Positions 1 through 5,894 of a stretch of 8,203 nucleotides of DNA are shown piece after piece (position 1 is the first letter of the stretch; each line of letters begins with the position of its first letter). Made by a program: the position numbers and the translations under genes. The stretch lies in assembly GCA_011525065.1 (NCBI GenBank), contig WTIY01000282.1, forward strand, positions 1 to 8,203, in the 5' to 3' direction. The notes below the pieces were generated by a model that worked only from the letters and a program-made list of their open reading frames with translations, was not told where the DNA came from and ran no database searches. This DNA is from Flavobacteriales bacterium. GTDB taxonomy: Bacteria; Bacteroidota; Bacteroidia; Flavobacteriales; Flavobacteriaceae.

Positions 1-764
1 ACGAACTCGATGCCTCAATTATGGATGGCGCCTCATTAAACGCTGGCGCAATCGCCGGGGTCAAACAGGTTAAAAACCCCATTGATCTGGCCCGATTAGT
101 CATGGATCACAGCGAGCATGTATTTATGTATGGCGAGGGCGCTGAGGCATTTGCCGGTGAACAAGGCATGGACTTAATTGATCAATCCTATTTCTTCACC
201 CAGCGCCGATACGATCATTTAATTCAGGTTCAGCAAGCCCTGGAAACAAGTGCGAGTAATTCGCTCAATATTAGAGGTCCGATTAGTCCGAATCAATCCC
301 AATTTTACGACCCAATTTTAAAAAACGCTAAATTCGGCACGGTCGGCTGTGTTGCCTTAGATCAATTTGGAAATTTAGCCGCAGGCACCTCAACCGGAGG
401 AATGACTAACAAGCGCTTTGGGCGAATTGGAGACGCTCCCGTAATTGGTGCTGGGACTTATGCCAACAACCAAAGCTGCGCCGTATCGGCTACTGGATGG
501 GGCGAATACTTCATCAGAGGCGTAGTGGCCCATGACATCGCGGCAATGATGGAATATGGCGGATACACCCTTGAACAAGCCGCAAGTCAAGTGATCGACA
601 AAAAAATTCCAGAAATGGGTGGCGATGGCGGAATCATCGCCATGGACCATGACGGCACGATTTCTATGAAGTTCAATACTCCGGGAATGTATCGAGCACA
701 AATCGACACAAAAGGAAAACTGAAGGTTGGAATTTATAAATCCGATGCATTGTTAACAAAATAA
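1..764 (+). CDS. Isoaspartyl peptidase / L-asparaginase, C-terminal part (5' end outside window)
   Basis: This is an N-terminal nucleophile (Ntn) hydrolase of the plant-type asparaginase family. It removes isoaspartyl residues from dipeptides and hydrolyses L-asparagine. The reading frame is open to the left edge: the first full codon is at base 3 and reads ELDASIMDG, a conserved family stretch, so the ATG at 21 is internal. The precursor is normally cut autocatalytically just before a threonine, which becomes the nucleophile. That site is visible as FGTVGCVALD, with the threonine codon at 339-341. The beta-subunit then shows GTSTGGMTNKRFGRIGDAP and ATGWGEYFIR, which form the substrate pocket in characterised members. 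About 250 residues are present against roughly 320 in full-length enzymes, so some 70 N-terminal residues, and any signal peptide, lie outside. No frame damage is seen. A hairpin follows the stop codon. Family assignment is firm; the physiological substrate is not determined. Confidence 0.93.
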   Translation, partial: ELDASIMDGASLNAGAIAGVKQVKNPIDLARLVMDHSEHVFMYGEGAEAFAGEQGMDLIDQSYFFTQRRYDHLIQVQQALETSASNSLNIRGPISPNQSQFYDPILKNAKFGTVGCVALDQFGNLAAGTSTGGMTNKRFGRIGDAPVIGAGTYANNQSCAVSATGWGEYFIRGVVAHDIAAMMEYGGYTLEQAASQVIDKKIPEMGGDGGIIAMDHDGTISMKFNTPGMYRAQIDTKGKLKVGIYKSDALLTK

Positions 765-768
765 GTGC

Positions 769-801
769 CCTGGATGAGGCTAAACATTGTTGTCATTCAG
801 G
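769..801 (+). terminator. Hairpin after the asparaginase gene, possible terminator
   Basis: Bases 769-777 (CCTGGATGA) pair with 793-801 (TCATTCAGG) over nine base pairs with one G-U wobble, leaving a 15-base loop. The hairpin begins five bases after the asparaginase stop codon, where a terminator would be expected. No clean run of T follows, only a mixed A/T stretch, so it may end transcription weakly or mainly protect the mRNA 3' end. Its loop and 3' arm overlap the proposed recA promoter. Confidence 0.4.
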
Positions 802-817
802 ATAAATCTTACCTTAG
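787..817 (+). promoter_or_regulatory. Putative recA promoter, Bacteroidota type
   Basis: TACCTTAG at 810-817 matches seven of eight positions of the TAnnTTTG -7 element used by the Bacteroidota primary sigma factor. TTG triplets at 787-789 and 790-792 lie 20 and 17 bases upstream, within the range expected for the -33 element. Transcription would start near 823, giving a leader of about 28 bases before the recA ATG. No CTGT-N8-ACAG or GAAC-N4-GTTC type LexA box is seen between the asparaginase stop codon and recA. Confidence 0.4.
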
Positions 818-850
818 CACGATCAAAGTGTAACCGAAAAATAGCAGACC

Positions 851-1858
851 ATGAGTAGCGAAAAAGAAGCCAAATTAAAAGCCTTAAAACTCACTTTAGA
901 CAAACTCGACAAGACCTACGGTAAAGGCGCCGTAATGAAGATGGGAGACAGCGCAGTAGAGGAAGTCGAGGTCATTCCAACCGGGTCACTCGGCCTTGAT
1001 TTAGCATTGGGCGTGGGCGGCTATCCCAAGGGGCGCGTCATTGAAATTTACGGCCCTGAATCTTCGGGAAAAACAACACTTACCTTACACGCCATTGCAG
1101 AAGCACAAAAAAAAGGTGGAATCGCTGCTTTTATTGACGCAGAGCACGCTTTTGATCGCTATTATGCTGAAAAACTCGGCGTTGACATTGAGAACTTAAT
1201 CATTTCACAACCGGACAATGGAGAGCAAGCCCTGGAAATTGCAGACAACTTGATTCGCAGTGGCGCAATCGACATCATCATCATTGATTCAGTCGCCGCC
1301 TTGACACCAAAAAGCGAAATTGAGGGAGAGATGGGAGACAGCAAAATGGGATTGCACGCCAGGTTAATGTCTCAAGCCTTGAGAAAATTAACCGGTTCCA
1401 TCAGCAAGACAAAATGTACGGTCATTTTCATCAACCAACTGCGCGAGAAAATAGGCGTTATGTTCGGCAATCCCGAAACCACAACTGGAGGAAATGCCCT
1501 GAAGTTTTATGCTTCTATTCGTCTGGACATAAGGCGTTCTACTCAAATCAAGGATAACAACAGTTCCGCGGTAGGAAATAAAACACGGGTTAAAATCGTT
1601 AAAAATAAGGTAGCGCCGCCATTTAAAACCGCCGAGTTCGACATTATGTACGGCGAAGGGGTTTCAAAAATGGGGGAGATCATTGACCTAGGCGTGGATT
1701 ACGAAATCATTAAAAAAAGTGGATCTTGGTTTAGTTATGACGACACCAAACTCGGCCAAGGACGTGATTCTGTGAAAACGCTACTGACCGATAACCCGGA
1801 GTTAATGGAGGAACTTGAAGGGAAAATAAAAGAGGCCATCAAAACCTTGGCGTCATAA
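851..1858 (+). CDS. recA: Recombinase RecA
   Basis: RecA polymerises on single-stranded DNA with ATP, searches for homology and drives strand exchange. It acts in double-strand-break and gap repair, and with DprA in natural transformation. The 335-residue protein is complete. An N-terminal polymerisation helix (about 1-33) leads into the ATPase core, with Walker A GPESSGKT at 68-75, the catalytic glutamate in FIDAEHAFD (E98) and Walker B IIIID ending at D146. DNA-binding loop L1 lies around 158-167 and loop L2, with GNPETTTGGNALKF, at 206-219. The C-terminal domain ends shortly after LGQGRDSVK (302-310), so the long acidic tail of E. coli RecA (353 residues) is largely absent, as is usual in Bacteroidota. 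The ATG at 851 gives the standard N-terminus. The gene appears to be transcribed alone: its promoter lies at 787-817, and the next gene has its own promoter. Confidence 0.98.
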   Translation: MSSEKEAKLKALKLTLDKLDKTYGKGAVMKMGDSAVEEVEVIPTGSLGLDLALGVGGYPKGRVIEIYGPESSGKTTLTLHAIAEAQKKGGIAAFIDAEHAFDRYYAEKLGVDIENLIISQPDNGEQALEIADNLIRSGAIDIIIIDSVAALTPKSEIEGEMGDSKMGLHARLMSQALRKLTGSISKTKCTVIFINQLREKIGVMFGNPETTTGGNALKFYASIRLDIRRSTQIKDNNSSAVGNKTRVKIVKNKVAPPFKTAEFDIMYGEGVSKMGEIIDLGVDYEIIKKSGSWFSYDDTKLGQGRDSVKTLLTDNPELMEELEGKIKEAIKTLAS

Positions 1859-1872
1859 ATTTTCAGATGCAC

Positions 1873-1901
1873 GCAACCCCTTTACTGTCTTAGCATCTTA
1901 C
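1873..1901 (+). promoter_or_regulatory. Putative ECF-type promoter (autoregulatory) for the sigma/barrel pair
   Basis: GCAACC at 1873-1878 carries the AAC core typical of ECF sigma -35 elements. Eighteen bases after AAC comes TCTTAC (1896-1901), within GCATCTTAC. That is about the spacing of known ECF promoters such as the RpoE type (GGAACTT, then TCTAA). Transcription would start near 1907, about 60 bases before the TTG at 1966. ECF sigma factors commonly activate their own operon, so this is likely the site recognised by the sigma factor encoded just downstream. The assignment rests on motif and position only. Confidence 0.45.
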
Positions 1902-1965
1902 AGTTGTAGCGTCAGATGCGAAATGCGCCCTAAGGCATGCCTATGGATCAAAAATCAGTTCGTAT

Positions 1966-2511
1966 TTGTCTACAGAAGAGCTCATAAAGAAGTGTCAAGA
2001 GAATGACCGTCACGCACAAGAGATCTTGTATCGCCAGTATAGTGATACGCTCTACGGAATGTGCTTGAAGTATGCGCCGAATGCCATGGAAGCAGAGGAT
2101 AGCCTTCAAGATGCTTTCATCACGATTTTTCAGCGCATTGGTCAGTTCAAAGGCAAAGGGTCTTTTGAGGGTTGGTTAAAGCGAATTGCGATCAACACTG
2201 TATTGCAAAAGTATCGTCAAAAACGACTGTACGACTTGCCCAATGATGCAGTGTTGGAAGCTCAGCAGGATTTAGCCTTAACGCCCATAGACGAATCCCT
2301 ACCCTTGACATTTTTGCTCGAAATCATACAGCAGTTGCCTGAGCGTTATCGCTTGGTGTTCAACCTGTATGTTTTGGATGGCTATACACATAAGGAGATT
2401 GCTGAATTGCTCAACATTAGCGACGGCACCTCAAAATCGAATTTAGCGAGAGCGCGACAGCTTTTGCAGCAGAAAATAAACGCCTACAAAAAGGCAAAAG
2501 AGAAACAATAA
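1966..2511 (+). CDS. ECF-family RNA polymerase sigma factor
   Basis: This is an extracytoplasmic-function sigma factor of 181 residues, the usual size for the group. Region 2 spans about 15-85: AEDSLQDAFITIFQRIGQF contacts core polymerase and the -10 element, and GSFEGWLKRIAINTVLQKYR is the conserved end. A short linker follows (about 86-115). Region 4 (about 116-175) has the helix-turn-helix YTHKEIAELLNISDGTSKSNLARAR that reads the -35 element. There is no additional domain. The start is uncertain. The frame has no ATG upstream of region 2, so TTG at 1966 is used here; an ATG at 1943 would be in frame if one A were added to the run at 1950-1954. The stop codon is five bases before the next gene, which is most likely its membrane anti-sigma partner. 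The target genes cannot be read from this window. Confidence 0.93.
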   Translation: MSTEELIKKCQENDRHAQEILYRQYSDTLYGMCLKYAPNAMEAEDSLQDAFITIFQRIGQFKGKGSFEGWLKRIAINTVLQKYRQKRLYDLPNDAVLEAQQDLALTPIDESLPLTFLLEIIQQLPERYRLVFNLYVLDGYTHKEIAELLNISDGTSKSNLARARQLLQQKINAYKKAKEKQ

Positions 2512-2516
2512 CTGCG

Positions 2517-4037
2517 ATGCAGAAACAGTGGGATAAACAATTTAAAGATCGCCTGGGGGACTACAGTCAATCCCCAGAGCGGGATTTATGGCCTGATATT
2601 GAACACCGCCTGGCGCCCAATAAAAAGAAACGGCCTTTGATTTTGCCCTTGTGGTGGAAGACTGGCACTGTCGTTTCAGCAGCAGCCTCATTGGCCTTGA
2701 TGCTTTGGTTACTTCCTTCAGACCAAGCTGGGGATTCAAATCTACAGCTCGCGGATAAATCATCTTCCATAGTTGATTTGGGTACTCAGTCAGGGTCAAC
2801 CCAAGAGATTGATCTCGTCTTTGACCAACCCATTGCTCAGCAAACGCAACAAGCAACAGAGGAGGCTGTGACAAGGACAAATAGCGAAATGCCCCATCAT
2901 TCTGCTCAGTCTAGCACCTCAGAGGCCATTTCGGTCAAGACGAATCAGGACCAAGGCCATGGCGTGCCTAAACCCTCAAAAACGCTTGTTCAAAAGGACG
3001 CCACCCGAGTTGCTGCTGCTTCTAAAGAATCGTCAAATGACTTTACTCCATTGACCCCCTCTAATGAAACAAACGCCATCGCTCAACAATCCGCAACAGC
3101 TGATGCAACAACCAGAGAAACACCCGGAACTATTGATGGTAACGCATTAATAGACAAGGGCAGCGAAGCGGACATTGCCGCGAGCCCTGAACCGACTCGT
3201 ATAACTGAGAAGACTCAAAACCACCAAGCGTCTACAAACGATGTAGTGACGAGCCTTGTGGCTGCTGAGGATTTGACTGAGGAGCTCATACAAGACGAGG
3301 GCGCGCAGAAATCTTGGACCGTATTGCCCGTCGCGGGGCCGGTTTACCACAACAGCCTTAGCCAAGGTTCGGTCTTTGACCCAAGTTTTTCAGACAATAC
3401 GCGCCAGGGAGACCTCACCTTTAGCTATGGCCTTCGATTAAATCTAAAGCTGGATAAACGCCTTCAGCTCAGAACAGGAATTAACAGTGTCGCCATGGGC
3501 TACACTACCAAAGGCATCGAAATTGCTACAGGGCCTGCTGCATATGGTTTGAGCGCCGTGACCTACGAAAACAATCGCAACGTCATCAGTGTATTTGACA
3601 AAGGCACCCTGCCTAGCAATCCAAATGCTGATCCCACAAATCCATACAATCAACTGAGTCTAAAATCCAGCGGGGGAGACCTATCCCTTAGAGCCAACAT
3701 CAACTATCTCGAGTTTCCGTTGGAGTTGTCTTACGCTCTGATCGATCAAAAAGTACAGCTCTCGCTCATTAGTGGTGTTTCCGGTTTGTTACTCAGTAAT
3801 AACGAAGTAAGCGTAAACGACGGGGACAACCGATACGTCCTGGGGTCTCTAAACAATTTGAACGATTTCAGCTTTTCGACCAACATTGGCGTTGGCTTGA
3901 ATTATGCCCTGTTTGAAGGCTTTAATTTACAGCTCGAACCTACGTTTAAGTATCAGCTTGGAACCTACAACGACGCCTCTGTGGACTTTTCTCCATATCA
4001 ATTGGTTTTGCTGAGTGGACTACAGTTTCAATTTTGA
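2517..4037 (+). CDS. Candidate dual membrane-spanning anti-sigma factor with outer-membrane beta-barrel
   Basis: This 506-residue protein has four visible parts. Residues 1-40 are polar, with a W-x-x-IE-x-x-L pattern at 25-32 and a KKKR stop at 36-39, as in short cytosolic anti-sigma regions. Residues about 46-66 form one hydrophobic inner-membrane helix. Residues about 70-265 are a low-complexity linker rich in S, T, Q, A and E, long enough to cross the periplasm. Residues about 266-506 are a PorT-like outer-membrane barrel: alternating strands, the motif NINYLEFPLELSY at 394-406 and a terminal phenylalanine after GLQFQ, the usual barrel-assembly signal. It starts five bases after the ECF sigma gene and so is probably co-transcribed and co-translated with it. 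This matches the Dma (dual membrane-spanning anti-sigma) proteins of Bacteroides. Inference: it holds the sigma factor inactive until the barrel senses a change at the outer membrane. There is no cleavable signal peptide. Anti-sigma activity is not proven by sequence. Confidence 0.82.
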   Translation: MQKQWDKQFKDRLGDYSQSPERDLWPDIEHRLAPNKKKRPLILPLWWKTGTVVSAAASLALMLWLLPSDQAGDSNLQLADKSSSIVDLGTQSGSTQEIDLVFDQPIAQQTQQATEEAVTRTNSEMPHHSAQSSTSEAISVKTNQDQGHGVPKPSKTLVQKDATRVAAASKESSNDFTPLTPSNETNAIAQQSATADATTRETPGTIDGNALIDKGSEADIAASPEPTRITEKTQNHQASTNDVVTSLVAAEDLTEELIQDEGAQKSWTVLPVAGPVYHNSLSQGSVFDPSFSDNTRQGDLTFSYGLRLNLKLDKRLQLRTGINSVAMGYTTKGIEIATGPAAYGLSAVTYENNRNVISVFDKGTLPSNPNADPTNPYNQLSLKSSGGDLSLRANINYLEFPLELSYALIDQKVQLSLISGVSGLLLSNNEVSVNDGDNRYVLGSLNNLNDFSFSTNIGVGLNYALFEGFNLQLEPTFKYQLGTYNDASVDFSPYQLVLLSGLQFQF

Positions 4038-4126
4038 TCCAGTGCCATTGGGTAAACGCCTATCTCAAAGAAGTCTTTCCGTATTTTGCATTAGCGCTAG
4101 CTCGTTCTAGACAGCAATCGTTTTCA
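4038..4126. other. Convergent spacer with no convincing terminator
   Basis: These 89 bases separate the 3' ends of the barrel gene and the acyltransferase gene. They contain small palindromes (TAGCGCTA at 4092-4099, and CTAG at 4097-4100 and 4107-4110) and a tiny AAAGA/TCTTT hairpin. No GC-rich stem followed by a T run is seen on either strand. Confidence 0.5.
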
Positions 4127-4852
4127 TCAGAGTGCCCCCTCGATAAGGGCTCGAGTTTGATCCTTTAATTCTCGACGATCTTCCAGGTCAAGACCTTTTG
4201 TGGGAAGAACCGGATGAACAACCACCCTTAAGGTGCCTCCTATAGTCCCCTGAAAAAAAGCGTATGGGAATCGTCTTTTATTGTCCACAAAGGTCATAGG
4301 CGCTATTGGAATCTGGTGCTCAACAGCCAAGCGAAAAGCGCCATCCTTAAATGGTGCTAGAGTAACGGATGGATCCGGCACACCGGCCTCAGGAAAAATA
4401 CAAATACCGAGTCCGTCTGCCAATCGTTTTTGAGCCTGCACATAAACTGAACGACGACTCGCAGGATCATTTCGATCGACCAGGATACATCCACGCCGAT
4501 AGAAAAACCCAAAAATTGGGATTTTAGCCAGCTCTTTTTTGCCGACAAAAACAAAAGGGCGATTGGCCACATAAAGCATAAGCATGATGTCAATCATGGA
4601 CACGTGATTGGCCACAAACATATAACTGGCTCCCTGCTTGTATTTGGTTCGTCGCTCGACCTTGGGCAAGAACCCCATGCCAAACAAAACAAACATCCCC
4701 CACCATCGGGCTCCTTTAAAATAAACATTATACCAGCTCTCGCGAAGCGTCCCAAAGAAAAGAAGTGGCGAACATAGGGTAATGCCTACCATCACCAGTG
4801 TGTAAAACCACACACGATAAAAGGGCATAAAAAGAATACGAATCGCCTTCAT
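4127..4852 (-). CDS. 1-acyl-sn-glycerol-3-phosphate acyltransferase (PlsC family)
   Basis: This is a lysophospholipid acyltransferase that likely transfers an acyl chain to lysophosphatidic acid to make phosphatidic acid at the inner membrane. The ATG at 4852 gives 241 residues. A hydrophobic membrane segment lies at about 11-34. The catalytic H-x4-D motif is NHVSMID, with H83 and D88. A second block, GKKELAKIPIFGFF, starts at 104. The third block, usually FPEGTR, reads FPEAGVPDP at about 153-161, a variant I recall from Flavobacteriia homologues. APFKDGAFRLA at 166-176 is the fourth region. A TTG at 4879 in the same frame would add nine residues; the ATG is preferred because MKAIRILF leads directly into the membrane segment. 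On the minus strand, TATTTTTG (4865-4858) fits a -7 element almost touching the ATG. Head-to-head with trpS. The acyl acceptor is not certain from sequence. Confidence 0.9.
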   Translation of the reverse strand: MKAIRILFMPFYRVWFYTLVMVGITLCSPLLFFGTLRESWYNVYFKGARWWGMFVLFGMGFLPKVERRTKYKQGASYMFVANHVSMIDIMLMLYVANRPFVFVGKKELAKIPIFGFFYRRGCILVDRNDPASRRSVYVQAQKRLADGLGICIFPEAGVPDPSVTLAPFKDGAFRLAVEHQIPIAPMTFVDNKRRFPYAFFQGTIGGTLRVVVHPVLPTKGLDLEDRRELKDQTRALIEGAL

Positions 4853-4857
4853 GGCTC

Positions 4858-4865
4858 CAAAAATA
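4858..4865 (-). promoter_or_regulatory. Putative -7 element for the acyltransferase gene
   Basis: On the minus strand these bases read TATTTTTG, a perfect TAnnTTTG match. The box ends five bases before the ATG at 4852, so the mRNA would be nearly leaderless. No TTG lies at the ideal distance upstream (the nearest are about 11 and 24 bases away), and the area is A/T-rich, so this is weak. Confidence 0.22.
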
Positions 4866-4898
4866 AGGATTTGGATCAAGCGAATGACACAAAAAAAT

Positions 4899-4906
4899 TA
4901 CCTTTG
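4899..4906 (+). promoter_or_regulatory. Putative -7 element for trpS
   Basis: TACCTTTG is a perfect TAnnTTTG match and sits 16 bases before the trpS ATG at 4923, predicting a leader of about 10 bases. The nearest upstream TTG (4871-4873) is 25 bases away, longer than the preferred distance. The position also argues that translation begins at 4923 and not at the in-frame ATG at 4851, which would lie upstream of the promoter. Confidence 0.45.
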
Positions 4907-4922
4907 CACAAAAGTCGCGCTG

Positions 4923-5894
4923 ATGTCACGCATATTAACGGGTATACAGAGTACAGGAACCCCTCATTTAGGCAATATTTTAGGGGCCATCACGCCTGCC
5001 ATAGAAATGGCGAGCAGCCCTGAAAATGAATCATTTTTATTCATTGCTGACCTGCACTCGCTGACCCAAATAAAAGATGGGGCATCCTTAAAAGAAAACA
5101 CCTATAAAACAGCGGCGGCTTGGCTCGCCTTTGGCCTAGACATTCACAAAACTGTATTTTACCGTCAAAGTGATGTGCCTATGGCGACCGAACTCGCATG
5201 GTATTTAAGTTGCTTTTTTCCCTACCAACGCTTGACCTTGGCCCACAGTTTTAAGGATAAGGCCGATCGACTTGAAGATGTTAATGCTGGTCTTTTTACC
5301 TATCCCATGCTCATGGCGGCCGACATACTGCTGTACGATGCAGACATTGTGCCGGTCGGAAAAGATCAATTACAGCACATCGAAATGACTCGAGATGTGG
5401 CTTCCAGAATCCACGCCAAACTTGGCCAAGACCTATTTGTGATGCCAGAGGCTAAAGTGACTGCAGAAACTCAGCTTATCCCAGGAACCGATGGCGAAAA
5501 AATGAGCAAATCAAAAAATAACATCATCGATCTATTTCTTCCTGAAAAGGCATTGAGAAAACAAATCATGAGCATTGCCACGGACAGCACTCCTTTAGAG
5601 GAACCAAAAGATCCTGATTCTTGCACAGTCTTCGCCCTGTACAGTATTCTTGCCAGCTCAGAGCAAACGGCCACAATGACAAGGAATTACCGCCAGGGAG
5701 GCTATGGTTACGGCCATGCCAAACAAGCACTTTACGAACTAATCCTCGAAAAGTTTAAAGATCAAAGGGCTGCGTATTCGCGACTTATTCAGAATACTGA
5801 TGAGCTCGATCGACTTTTAGCCGTTGGCGCAAAGAAGGCTCAGGCTGTGGCAGCGGAGGTGATGACTCGAGTGCGCGGACCCCTCGGTTACTGA
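4923..5894 (+). CDS. trpS: Tryptophan--tRNA ligase
   Basis: This class I aminoacyl-tRNA synthetase charges tRNA-Trp with tryptophan using ATP. From the ATG at 4923 it is 323 residues, the usual bacterial length, starting MSRILTGIQSTGTPHLGN. TPHLGN at 13-18 is the HIGH-type ATP-binding signature and GEKMSKSKNN at 191-200 holds the KMSKS loop. The tryptophan-binding segment MLMAADILLYDADIVPVGKDQ runs from 129 to 149, with the conserved aspartate D134 or D141 region and the QHIEMTRD helix after it. The frame is open further upstream to an ATG at 4851, but those 24 extra residues show no family similarity and overlap the start of the divergent acyltransferase gene. The last 110 bases are shared, on the opposite strand, with the 3' end of dprA. 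No tryptophan-responsive leader is seen in the 70-base upstream region. Confidence 0.97.
   Translation: MSRILTGIQSTGTPHLGNILGAITPAIEMASSPENESFLFIADLHSLTQIKDGASLKENTYKTAAAWLAFGLDIHKTVFYRQSDVPMATELAWYLSCFFPYQRLTLAHSFKDKADRLEDVNAGLFTYPMLMAADILLYDADIVPVGKDQLQHIEMTRDVASRIHAKLGQDLFVMPEAKVTAETQLIPGTDGEKMSKSKNNIIDLFLPEKALRKQIMSIATDSTPLEEPKDPDSCTVFALYSILASSEQTATMTRNYRQGGYGYGHAKQALYELILEKFKDQRAAYSRLIQNTDELDRLLAVGAKKAQAVAAEVMTRVRGPLGY

Noticed and set aside
390..701. Reading frame of about 100 codons on the minus strand inside the asparaginase gene
   Set aside because: It is antisense to a clearly conserved protein and shows no domain or motif; a shadow frame.
1865..1919. GCATCT/AGATGC hairpin as a recA terminator
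   Set aside because: The stem is only six base pairs with a 15- or 22-base loop, has no T run, and overlaps the better-supported ECF promoter.
1943..1987. A 14-codon reading frame starting at the ATG at 1943
   Set aside because: It runs out of frame into the sigma gene, encodes nothing recognisable and is better explained as the displaced start of the sigma factor or as chance.
2724..3311. S/T/Q-rich stretch as a separate inserted domain or a repeat array
   Set aside because: No repeating unit or fold is visible; it is best read as a flexible periplasmic linker within one continuous gene.
2542..3653. Several minus-strand frames of 67-112 codons inside the barrel gene
   Set aside because: They have no recognisable features and arise opposite low-complexity or barrel sequence; shadow frames.
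4092..4110. TAGCGCTA and CTAG palindromes between convergent genes as a terminator
   Set aside because: Stems of four base pairs without a T run are too weak on either strand.
4851..4922. In-frame N-terminal extension of trpS from the ATG at 4851
   Set aside because: The extra 24 residues do not resemble TrpS, lie upstream of the likely promoter and overlap the start of the divergent acyltransferase gene; MSRILTGIQ at 4923 is the standard start.
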